Source: Minwuia sp.
GTDB taxonomy: Bacteria > Pseudomonadota > Alphaproteobacteria > Minwuiales > Minwuiaceae
DNA length: 64,000 nt
Direction of reading: 5' to 3'
NCBI GenBank assembly: GCA_029210175.1
Contig: JARGPL010000037.1
Location: forward strand, 1 to 64,000
A model generated the notes under the pieces. The model was not told the DNA's origin. It searched no databases and worked only from the letters and a program-made list of their open reading frames with translations. Shown here piece by piece: positions 26,591 to 33,754 of this stretch. Numbering within the stretch: position 1 is the first letter of the stretch; each line of letters begins with the position of its first letter. The position numbers were made by a program, and so were the translations under genes.

Positions 26591-27477
26591 CAGACCGTAT
26601 CCATGAAGTTTTTCTCGATCTGGTTGAAGATCACCGTGGCGATGATCAGCAAGGTTACGATGACGCCGCCGCTGTAGGCCAGATGCATCGGATCGAAGTC
26701 GCCACGACCGATGAAGGCAAAGCGGAAGGTCTCAACAATCGGCGTGATGGGGTTGGCCAGAATGAATGGCCTGTAGGCGTCTGGCAGCGACGAAACCGGA
26801 TAGATGATGGGCGTTGCATACATCAGCAGCTGGACACCGAACTGCATCAGGAACCGCAGGTCACGATACTTGGTCGTCATGGCGGAGATGATCATGCCCA
26901 GGCTGAGGCCCAGAACGCCCATCATCAGCAGCAACAGGGGCAGCAGCAGGACCGCCCAGTTGGGGCGCACGATTTCCGTCGTGGCGACGAAGTAGGCCAC
27001 GAAGCAGAGCAGGATCGTGAACTGCACCGCGAACTTCAGCAGCCCGGACAGCACCACCGAAAGCGGTACGATCACGCGCGGGAAGTAGACTTTGCCAAAG
27101 ATGGCTGCGTTGGTGATGAACGTTTCCGAGGTCTTGGTGAAGGCCTCGGCGAAGAACGTCCACATCGTGATCCCTGCCAGATAGAACACGGCGTGCGGCA
27201 TGCCGTCGGTGGAGATGTTGGCGATGTTGCCGAACACGATGGTGAAGACGATCATCATCAGGACCGGCTGGATCACGAACCATATCGGGCCCAGGATCGT
27301 CTGCTTGTACAATGCCACGAAATCCCGCCGCACCAGCAACAACAGCAGGTCGCGATACTGCCAGATCTCGCCCAGTGGCACGGAAAGCAAGCCGCGCTGC
27401 GGTTCGATAACCCGCGTCCAGCGCATGTTATCTGGTGTCGCCGACATTGGTTTGGCCTGATCTTTGGTGTCAGTCAT
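26590..27477 (-). CDS. wzm: polysaccharide ABC exporter permease, Wzm-like
   Basis: A 295-residue permease of the ABC-2 type with six predicted membrane segments. Family features include LLLLVRRDFVALYKQTILGPIW near the N-terminus (first amphipathic helix and coupling region) and FRFAFIGRGDFDP before the last segment. Together with Wzt it would move the finished, lipid-linked chain across the inner membrane. The gene lies 2 bp after the gmd stop, and its own stop shares one base with the wzt ATG. Confidence 0.9.
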   Translation of the reverse strand: MTDTKDQAKPMSATPDNMRWTRVIEPQRGLLSVPLGEIWQYRDLLLLLVRRDFVALYKQTILGPIWFVIQPVLMMIVFTIVFGNIANISTDGMPHAVFYLAGITMWTFFAEAFTKTSETFITNAAIFGKVYFPRVIVPLSVVLSGLLKFAVQFTILLCFVAYFVATTEIVRPNWAVLLLPLLLLMMGVLGLSLGMIISAMTTKYRDLRFLMQFGVQLLMYATPIIYPVSSLPDAYRPFILANPITPIVETFRFAFIGRGDFDPMHLAYSGGVIVTLLIIATVIFNQIEKNFMDTV

Positions 27478-27479
27478 TG

Positions 27480-28451
27480 CTATCCATCATTCAGGGCAAG
27501 TTCCGCCGCGACCATCGCCTTGACCACGTCGGGCATATGAAGGGTGGCGCGCCAGCCGAGATCCTGCGCTGCCCGGCGGGCGTCGCCCTGACCGAAGTCG
27601 ATATCGGAAGGACGCTTGAAAGCAGCGTCCGTTTCAATATGGCGGGCAGCATCAAGACCAAGTTCGGCAAACGCCGCATCGCAGAATGCCTGCAAGGTAT
27701 GGCTGGTTCCGGTGGCGATCACGTAGTCTGTCGGGATGTCGGTCTGCAGCATGCGCCACATGGCATCGACATACTCCGGTGCCCACCCCCAGTCGCGGCT
27801 GACCGCAAGGTTCCCCAATTTCAGGACCCCACCACCTTCACGCGCAATCTGCACTGCGCCGCTGATGATCTTGCGGGTCACGAAGCGGGCCGGCCTGAGG
27901 GGAGATTCATGGTTGAACAGGATGCCTGTGCAGGCGTGCAGGCCATATGCCTCCCTGTAGTTCGCCACCGCCCAGTGCGCGGTGGCCTTGGCCGTGGCGT
28001 AGGGGCTGCGCGGATGGAAGGCGGTTTCCTCGTTTGCCGCCTTGCCAGCGGTGTCGCCGAAGCACTCGCTTGACCCTGCGTTGTAGATGCGTGTCGGACG
28101 ACCCATGAAACGCACGGCCTCCAGCAGGTTCGTGGTGCCGACTGCAATGCTCTCCAGTGTCTCGACGGGTTGTTCGAACGAAAGCCCCACGGAACTCTGG
28201 CCAGCGAGGTTGTAGATCTCGTCTGGCTGATACCGGGTGAGCGCCTGCAGCACGCTGCGGAAATCGGTCAGCACCATCGATGCGGTCTCGACGCGGTCCG
28301 CGATGCCGAGGCGGTACAGATTGCCGAATGCATGTGTCGTCGCATCGCGCGATGTGCCGACCACCCGATAGCCCTTGTCGAGCAGAAGCTCGGCCAGATA
28401 GGCACCATCCTGCCCGGACACACCGCAGATCAGTGCTGTTCTTGCCGTCAT
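27480..28451 (-). CDS. gmd: GDP-mannose 4,6-dehydratase
   Basis: A 323-residue short-chain dehydrogenase of the extended type. The NADP site is GVSGQDG at 10-16, the catalytic set is around S127-S128 (GSSECFG) with Y151 and K155 (YATAK), and NLAGQSSVGLSFEQP, typical of Gmd, is present. It makes GDP-4-keto-6-deoxymannose, precursor of fucose, rhamnose, perosamine and related sugars. No reductase or epimerase to finish such a sugar sits beside it. It overlaps the upstream GT by 4 bp. Confidence 0.88.
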   Translation of the reverse strand: MTARTALICGVSGQDGAYLAELLLDKGYRVVGTSRDATTHAFGNLYRLGIADRVETASMVLTDFRSVLQALTRYQPDEIYNLAGQSSVGLSFEQPVETLESIAVGTTNLLEAVRFMGRPTRIYNAGSSECFGDTAGKAANEETAFHPRSPYATAKATAHWAVANYREAYGLHACTGILFNHESPLRPARFVTRKIISGAVQIAREGGGVLKLGNLAVSRDWGWAPEYVDAMWRMLQTDIPTDYVIATGTSHTLQAFCDAAFAELGLDAARHIETDAAFKRPSDIDFGQGDARRAAQDLGWRATLHMPDVVKAMVAAELALNDG

Positions 28452-29536
28452 CGCTTCACCACCTTGTCCACGATGCTCCCGACCCGCTCCACAAACCGAC
28501 CGAAGGCGAAGTAGTCCAGGCCGTCCGGTACGCCGCGTGGCGCGGCCAGGCCTTTGGCCACGGCGTCCAGCAGAGCATGCGGGTCATCGGGGTCAACCAT
28601 CTGGCCTAATGCCCCGTCGCGCACCGCGTCGCGGCTGCCATCGGTGGAACTGGCGACGACAGGCACACCGCTGGCCATCGCCTCCAGGAACACGAAGCCG
28701 AAACCTTCACCGCGACTTGGCATGACGTAGAGGTCCGCCAGGCGGTAAAGATCAGCCTTCTCCGCCTCATCGACAAAGCCGGTGAACACCACATGCCCGT
28801 CGACGCCCAGCGCGGTCACCCGCGCCTTCAGTCGGCTGCGATCATCGCCATCGCCGGCAATGACGTAGGCGATCTTCGGGTCGCGCTCGATCAGGGTCGG
28901 CAGGATGTTCAGCACCTCGTCAAAGCCCTTGGCACGCTGTTGCGACACCAGGCGGCCGAAGGTCAGCAGGACCTTGCGGCCCTGCAGGCCATAGCGTTGC
29001 GCCATCGCCTCTGATTTCTCGCCCGGTGCGTAATCCTGCAGGTGAATGGCATTGGGCAAAAGGGTGATGCGCTCCTGCGCGACACCAGACCAGCCGATGA
29101 AGCGGTCGCGGGTAAAATCGCTGATGGCGTAATAATGGTCCAGCCGCTTGCTGGCCCAGGCGGTCATTCGGCGTTGCGATGGCTGCCATGCCTCGATGCC
29201 ATACAGCGCGCCGAGAACCGGCAGGCGGAACATGCGCCCCAGCGCCCAGGCCAGTGGTGCGAGGTTCAGGTGGCCGCAATAGATCATGTCGCAGCGCGCT
29301 ATCCGGCCAAGATCACGCGCGATTGTCTTGAGGAAACCCGCAACGCCGCTTGCGGCTTTCGTTCTGTAGGTCAGGCCAACCGGCATCGTTTCCAGTGCGT
29401 GCGAAATGAGGCGTGGTGCCGCGGTGACATCCGTCACTTCAGGAAGCTGCAGAAACGCCGTCAGCAAGTCCTTGTTGTAGGCTGCAATTCCGCCATGCCT
29501 GCCATAGGCATCCGTGATCAGCGCGTAGATCCGCAT
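28448..29536 (-). CDS. glycosyltransferase family 4
   Basis: A 362-residue GT4 enzyme. Acceptor half: ITDAYGRHGGIAAYNKDLL. Donor half: VLLTFGRLVSQQRAKG, GDGDDRSRLKARV and the E-x7-E type motif in GEGFGFVFLEAMASG. It is expected in the cytoplasm, adding an early sugar given its promoter-proximal place, though gene order is not proof. It shares one base with the galE stop. Donor unknown. Confidence 0.87.
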   Translation of the reverse strand: MRIYALITDAYGRHGGIAAYNKDLLTAFLQLPEVTDVTAAPRLISHALETMPVGLTYRTKAASGVAGFLKTIARDLGRIARCDMIYCGHLNLAPLAWALGRMFRLPVLGALYGIEAWQPSQRRMTAWASKRLDHYYAISDFTRDRFIGWSGVAQERITLLPNAIHLQDYAPGEKSEAMAQRYGLQGRKVLLTFGRLVSQQRAKGFDEVLNILPTLIERDPKIAYVIAGDGDDRSRLKARVTALGVDGHVVFTGFVDEAEKADLYRLADLYVMPSRGEGFGFVFLEAMASGVPVVASSTDGSRDAVRDGALGQMVDPDDPHALLDAVAKGLAAPRGVPDGLDYFAFGRFVERVGSIVDKVVKR

Positions 29537-30516
29537 CAGGTGACGTTCGCCCTCTGGTGCCAGGCCCAGGCGGTGCGGATGATGTCATCCAGATCGGCGA
29601 ACTGTGGGCGCCAGCCGAGTATTTCATGCGCGCGTGCGGCACTGCCGACCAGTCTTGCGGGGTCTCCGACGCGGCGCGGCCCATATTCGACGGGGACCTT
29701 CAGGCCGGTTACACGTTCCACCGCCGCAATGACCTCCGACACCGAATATCCTGTGCCGTTGCCAAGGTTGAACGGGCCTGAGGGCAAGCCGCGTTCCAGC
29801 CCGCCGAGCGCGCGAACGTGCGCGTCGGCCAGATCGGTGACGTGAACGTAGTCGCGGATACAGCTGCCGTCCGGCGTGTCGTAGTCCGTTCCGAAAACCG
29901 TGATCGCCGACCGTCGCCCGGAAGCAGCATCCAGGATCAGGGGGATCAGATGGGTTTCGGGGTCGTGATCTTCGCCGGCTTCGCCGTCCGGGTCGGCGCC
30001 GGCGGCATTGAAATACCGCAGGGCGATCCAGGCCAGGCCGTGCGCGCGTTCGAAATCGGCCATCATCTGCTCGACCATCAGCTTGGACTGGCCATACGCG
30101 TTGATCGGGCGTTGCGGTGCGTCTTCGACAATGGGAATGACGTCCGGCACGCCGTAGGTCGCACAGGTGCTGGAAAATACCATGTGGCGAATGCCGTGGT
30201 CGCGGATCGTTTCAAGCAGGTTCAGGCTGCCCGCCGCATTGTTGCGATAATATTTCCCCGGGTCGGTCATCGATTCACCGACATAGGCATAGGCCGCAAA
30301 GTGGATCAGGGCCGTCGGCGCATGTGTGGCGATCACCTGATCGAGTCTTGTGCGATCCTGAATGTCTCCAGCTTCGAAAGGCCCCCAGCGCACCGCTTCG
30401 CGATGGCCATAGATCAGGTTGTCATAGACCACAGGCACATGGCCTGCGGCGGCCAGGGCCTTGCAGGTATGCGCGCCGATGTAACCGGCACCGCCTGTAA
30501 CCAGTACCGTACTCAC
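29536..30516 (-). CDS. galE: UDP-glucose 4-epimerase
   Basis: A 326-residue epimerase. The NAD-binding motif is TGGAGYIG at 7-14, the catalytic Ser/Thr is in FSSTCATYG, and the Tyr-x-x-x-Lys pair is in INAYGQSK. The length suits GalE. It interconverts UDP-glucose and UDP-galactose, or the N-acetylated or uronic forms; residue-level specificity cannot be judged here. Second gene of the locus, overlapping the MarR-type gene by 4 bp. Confidence 0.88.
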   Translation of the reverse strand: MSTVLVTGGAGYIGAHTCKALAAAGHVPVVYDNLIYGHREAVRWGPFEAGDIQDRTRLDQVIATHAPTALIHFAAYAYVGESMTDPGKYYRNNAAGSLNLLETIRDHGIRHMVFSSTCATYGVPDVIPIVEDAPQRPINAYGQSKLMVEQMMADFERAHGLAWIALRYFNAAGADPDGEAGEDHDPETHLIPLILDAASGRRSAITVFGTDYDTPDGSCIRDYVHVTDLADAHVRALGGLERGLPSGPFNLGNGTGYSVSEVIAAVERVTGLKVPVEYGPRRVGDPARLVGSAARAHEILGWRPQFADLDDIIRTAWAWHQRANVT

Positions 30517-30881
30517 TTGCGCTGTGCCTCCTGCTGTTCGTGGGCCGGGTTCAGTTCCACCTGCAGGGTCTCGATCTCGGCCTTCAACGCCTCGTACTCG
30601 GCCATCTTGCGTTTCAGGAACCGTCCCGTGAGGGCCGACTTTTCCGCAATGCCCTTTGGCGTCAGCATGTAGGCGTAGCGGCGCTTGTCTGCCGCGGCAG
30701 AGAAATTGCCGATCTTGATCAGGCCCTTTTCCACCAGTGCATTGAGGCAGTAGTGCGCGCCGCCGACACTGATCCCGACGGCCCTTGCCAGGTCGCGCTG
30801 GCTCATCTCCGGATTTTCCTGAAGCAGGCGCAGCACCCTGAAATGCACGTCTTCCTGCGTCCTCTTGCGGGAACCGGCCAT
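30513..30881 (-). CDS. MarR-family EPS-associated transcriptional regulator
   Basis: A 122-residue winged helix-turn-helix protein. The recognition helix region is MSQRDLARAVGISVGGAHYC, followed by the wing AAADKRRYAYMLTPKGI and a Lys/Glu-rich C-terminal helix that may form a coiled coil for dimerisation. Proteins of this type are named EPS-associated MarR regulators because they head exopolysaccharide loci. It is the first gene after the candidate promoter at 31017-31045 and would autoregulate the whole locus. The start has GGGA 7 nt upstream. Signal and ligand unknown. Confidence 0.85.
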   Translation of the reverse strand: MAGSRKRTQEDVHFRVLRLLQENPEMSQRDLARAVGISVGGAHYCLNALVEKGLIKIGNFSAAADKRRYAYMLTPKGIAEKSALTGRFLKRKMAEYEALKAEIETLQVELNPAHEQQEAQRK

Positions 30882-30920
30882 CAGGTCCCGGTGCAGCCTC
30901 TGACCGTCAGGCAGGTTTCG

Positions 30921-30936
30921 CCACGGCTACCGCACC
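30921..30936 (-). promoter_or_regulatory. ops-like element in the operon leader
   Basis: Read on the transcribed strand this is GGTGCGGTAGCCGTGG. It contains the core GCGGTAGC of the enterobacterial ops element (GGCGGTAGCGTG), which pauses RNA polymerase and recruits RfaH. It lies about 45 nt before the MarR start and about 75 nt after the predicted transcription start. The 8-bp core also occurs by chance at 10277-10284 and 22867-22874 on the other strand, so position, not sequence alone, supports the call. Confidence 0.4.
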
Positions 30937-31015
30937 AGACCGCACTGCGGTGCGCCTGTGGTGCCGTTGACCAAGGTTGGTCCAGGGTCTGCGAATCAAT
31001 GCTGACCATGGGCGT

Positions 31016-31029
31016 GTTCATAATTGAGC
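31016..31029. promoter_or_regulatory. operator-like repeat, copy 1
   Basis: The 14-mer GTTCATAATTGAGC matches copy 2 (31141-31154) at 11 of 14 positions, and all three differences are A/T swaps in the centre: GTTCAWWWTTGAGC. The motif is an imperfect palindrome, as MarR-type operators usually are. It covers the predicted -10 of the polysaccharide promoter, so binding there would block transcription. The binding protein is inferred to be the adjacent MarR regulator. Confidence 0.5.
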
Positions 31030-31045
31030 AATCAGCATGTTGCAA
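31017..31045 (-). promoter_or_regulatory. candidate promoter of the polysaccharide operon
   Basis: On the minus strand TTGCAA (31045-31040), a 17-bp spacer and TATGAA (31022-31017) fit a sigma-70 promoter with 4 of 6 matches in each hexamer. Transcription would start near 31010, giving a leader of about 130 nt before the MarR ATG. The -10 sits inside operator copy 1. Confidence 0.45.
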
Positions 31046-31140
31046 GCCGTGGCAGTCGCAAATGCTGCGCTGCATCACGTGCGTTGATGCCGCAGCTTTC
31101 GTGAGATTGCGCACTACACAACGCTGGTGCGAAGTGCCAT

Positions 31141-31154
31141 GTTCAATTTTGAGC
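31141..31154. promoter_or_regulatory. operator-like repeat, copy 2
   Basis: GTTCAATTTTGAGC, the second copy of GTTCAWWWTTGAGC, lies 125 bp from copy 1 in the same orientation and 26 bp before the ATG of the NusG-like gene. A regulator bound at both copies could control both divergent transcripts, possibly by looping. This is an inference from repetition and position. Confidence 0.45.
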
Positions 31155-31180
31155 GACATGATCGGAAAGCGAGCGATCCA

Positions 31181-31693
31181 ATGGCGGATTCTGAAACAAC
31201 CGAAATCTGGTTTCTGGCGCAGCTGAAGCCCAATTGCGCGCGGATCGCGGTGCGCAACCTTGAACGGCAGGGCTTCCGCACCTTTCAACCCCTGCAGCAG
31301 GAGACCGTGCGTCGGGAGACGCGGTTCGCGCACCGTATCCAGCCGCTGTTTCCGGGTTATCTGTTCGTCGCCGTGGACGCCAGGGATGGCGGATGGACCG
31401 CCATCAACGGCACTCAGGGTGTAACGCGTCTGGTCAGTTTCGGCAGTCGTCCGTCAACCGTGCCCGGGGACCTCGTCGAAGCGCTCATGGCCCGATGTGA
31501 CTCATCGGGTCGACTGCTGCCGGAAGTCACGGTCAAGACAGGTGACGAGGTGGTCATGACCGGCGGTGCGTTTGCCGAGTTCATCGGCCGGGTCGAGCAT
31601 GTGGATGCGGATCAGCGGGTATGGGTCCTGCTCGACATCCTCGGTCGCACGACCCGCGTGGGCGTGACCCCGGACAAGCTGCGCGTCGCCTGA
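31181..31693 (+). CDS. NusG-family antitermination protein, RfaH-like role
   Basis: A 170-residue NusG paralogue. The NGN domain covers about residues 8-105 (WFLAQLKPNCARIAVRNLER, then FPGYLFVAVD), and a KOW-type segment follows at about 119-140 (VKTGDEVVMTGGAFAEF). Housekeeping nusG normally lies next to ribosomal protein genes; this copy faces a polysaccharide operon, as specialised NusG relatives such as RfaH and UpxY do. I infer that it rides on RNA polymerase through the long locus. The ATG at 31181 is chosen over 31127 because the domain begins right after it and GGAAAGCGAG lies upstream. Confidence 0.85.
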   Translation: MADSETTEIWFLAQLKPNCARIAVRNLERQGFRTFQPLQQETVRRETRFAHRIQPLFPGYLFVAVDARDGGWTAINGTQGVTRLVSFGSRPSTVPGDLVEALMARCDSSGRLLPEVTVKTGDEVVMTGGAFAEFIGRVEHVDADQRVWVLLDILGRTTRVGVTPDKLRVA

Positions 31694-31752
31694 ACCTGCT
31701 GTTGATGCTTCCCATCCATGGTGTCGAAGCGGCAAGGGAGCATCCCATCGAG

Positions 31753-33741
31753 CTATTCGCCCTGCGGGCCCAGCAATCTGGCGACCTGATCCTGGATGGC
31801 CATGCTCACGCGCCGGGCACCGGTCACTGACAAGTGGTCGTCATCGGAATACCATGAGGCTCGGGTGTCGCCGACCGGGCAACGGTCGCCGCACAGAACG
31901 GGGGCCAGGTCCAGCCGCTGATCTGTGGTCAGGTGTTCTGCAAGCACGCTCTGGACGAATTGCTGCAGCGTTGCATGGTCGGATCGGGAGACGGATAGAT
32001 CGTGCAGCGCGCCAGCAACATCCGGGTCTTCGAAGGCCCGGTAATAGATGTCCTGCGGTTGGCGGCGTTGCTGGGGCACCTGTTCGATGAGCAACAGCGC
32101 AATTCCTGCGTCACGGTATGCCGCGGCGGTCGCGGCAACGCCCGCACGAAACGCTGCGCGTGACATTGCCCTGTCCTTGGGTTGCCCTTCAGCCATGGCA
32201 ACATAGGAAAACTCCGACCCGTCATAACCACCGTCCGTGTAGTAGGTCCATCGGCCAATCAGCACGACCAGCTTCATGTCCTGCGCCACCGCATGTTCCA
32301 GAACGCGCTGGTTCAGCGCATGGCAATTGGTCTGGCGCTGGTCCGACCGGATGGAATGGATGCCGAGGACGGGCAGGCAACCGCTGGCGCCGCTGAAGAA
32401 AGCGGGGCGGTTCAGCCGCTCCGCGATGCTCGTCATGGCAGGTAGCATGGCCAGGGCGTGGCTGTCACCGAAGACCATCCAGTCCGGGGGACTGGTCGTT
32501 GGACCCAGATGGCATCCCCAATCGTCTGTGCTGTGCGCACCGGCCTTGGCGAAACAAGCTTCTTCGCGGTCGGACATGGTGAAGGTGCTGGCAACGGAGT
32601 CCGGCAGGTTGAAACGTGCCGGGAATCCGCCGGATGTCGCGCTGAGTACTCCGAATGCGCCCAGCACCAGAAACGCCGCTACCAGGCTGCCAGCAACGCG
32701 GCTGAACCTCATTCGCTCCGACCGTCTGAACGGTACCTCTATGAACCACCAGGTCAGCCACGACAGCATGAGAACGGGCGGCACCAGCATCATCAGCACC
32801 AAAAGGTCGGCATCCTCACCAAACCGTATCCGCGCGAAGGCAAAGACGGGTTGATGCCACAGGTAGGCGCTGTAGCTGATCAATCCGACACCGACCAGCA
32901 GTCGGTTGCCCAGTATGCGACCGGCCATGGTGCCGCCTGTTGCGTTCATCAGGACCAGCAGCGTGCCGAGGACGGGTATCAGGGCCAGCATGGATGGAAA
33001 CGGATCGTCCTTGTCGAGCCAGGCGATCGAGACTGCCAGCATCGCGATTCCGATGAATGCCAGCGCATTGCTGGCGCGCGGACCCGAACGCCATGTCCAT
33101 ACCGCGCCGACAGCACCGGCCAGAAGTTCGAATGCGCGGGTCGGGGCGAGGTAGAAATTCGCTGCTGGCTGATAGCGCCACGCCCATTCAGACAGGCCGA
33201 GACTGACGACGAGGCCCGCAATCAGCAGGAACAGCAACCCGCGCAGTCCGAAGCGCCAGACAGCCACCATGAACAGCGGAAAGAGCATGTAGTACTGCTC
33301 CTCCACCGCCAGACTCCAGGTGTGCAAAAGCACATTCTCCTCCGCCGCATCGGCGAAGTAGCCACTTTCACGCCAGAACAGGACGTTCGACAGAAACAGC
33401 AGCACGGCGACAATGCTGCGCCCGAAGAATTCAAGCTTTGGCGGTGTCATCCAGACCCAGGCGAAAGGCAGACAGACCAGCATGACCGTGAACAGGGCGG
33501 GCAACAGGCGACGAATGCGCCGGGCGTAGAACCCCGAGAGGGTGAACCGGCCCAGATCCTTTTCGTTCAGGATGATCGTGGTGATCAGAAACCCGCTGAT
33601 GACGAAGAAGATGTCGACACCAACAAACCCGCCATCGAACCCGGGCATGCCCGCATGAAACAGGATCACCGGCAACACGGCCAGCGCGCGCAGCCCGTCG
33701 ATCTCCGGACGGTAGCCGGCTGAAGGGATCGTCGGTTTCAT
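31753..33741 (-). CDS. OafA-type O-acyltransferase with SGNH domain
   Basis: A 662-residue membrane protein. Residues 10-375 are an acyltransferase-3 domain (YRPEIDGLRALAVLPVILFH, VGVDIFFVISGFLIT) with about ten membrane segments. A periplasmic SGNH hydrolase-like domain follows, with GDSHA at 425-429 and a DDDHLS catalytic motif near the end. Such fusions O-acetylate cell-surface glycans. It points toward the NusG-like gene (59 bp apart, tail to tail) and may decorate the polysaccharide made by the adjacent locus, though it lies outside that operon. Confidence 0.88.
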   Translation of the reverse strand: MKPTIPSAGYRPEIDGLRALAVLPVILFHAGMPGFDGGFVGVDIFFVISGFLITTIILNEKDLGRFTLSGFYARRIRRLLPALFTVMLVCLPFAWVWMTPPKLEFFGRSIVAVLLFLSNVLFWRESGYFADAAEENVLLHTWSLAVEEQYYMLFPLFMVAVWRFGLRGLLFLLIAGLVVSLGLSEWAWRYQPAANFYLAPTRAFELLAGAVGAVWTWRSGPRASNALAFIGIAMLAVSIAWLDKDDPFPSMLALIPVLGTLLVLMNATGGTMAGRILGNRLLVGVGLISYSAYLWHQPVFAFARIRFGEDADLLVLMMLVPPVLMLSWLTWWFIEVPFRRSERMRFSRVAGSLVAAFLVLGAFGVLSATSGGFPARFNLPDSVASTFTMSDREEACFAKAGAHSTDDWGCHLGPTTSPPDWMVFGDSHALAMLPAMTSIAERLNRPAFFSGASGCLPVLGIHSIRSDQRQTNCHALNQRVLEHAVAQDMKLVVLIGRWTYYTDGGYDGSEFSYVAMAEGQPKDRAMSRAAFRAGVAATAAAYRDAGIALLLIEQVPQQRRQPQDIYYRAFEDPDVAGALHDLSVSRSDHATLQQFVQSVLAEHLTTDQRLDLAPVLCGDRCPVGDTRASWYSDDDHLSVTGARRVSMAIQDQVARLLGPQGE

Positions 33742-33754
33742 TCGGGCCGACCGG

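Larger units (their letters stand above)
30882..31180. promoter_or_regulatory. divergent control region between the MarR and NusG-like genes
   Basis: This 299-bp gap separates the head of the polysaccharide locus from the divergent NusG-like gene. It holds a sigma-70-like promoter for the minus strand, two 14-bp operator-like repeats, an ops-like element in the leader and a CGCAC/GTGCG inverted repeat (30941-30954) just before it. No open frame looks coding. I found no convincing -35/-10 pair for the plus-strand gene. Confidence 0.6.

Noticed and set aside
32458-33723. 421-codon plus-strand frame over the O-acyltransferase
   Set aside because: Its translation is Gln/His/Arg-rich, as expected from the reverse of a membrane protein, and has no motif.
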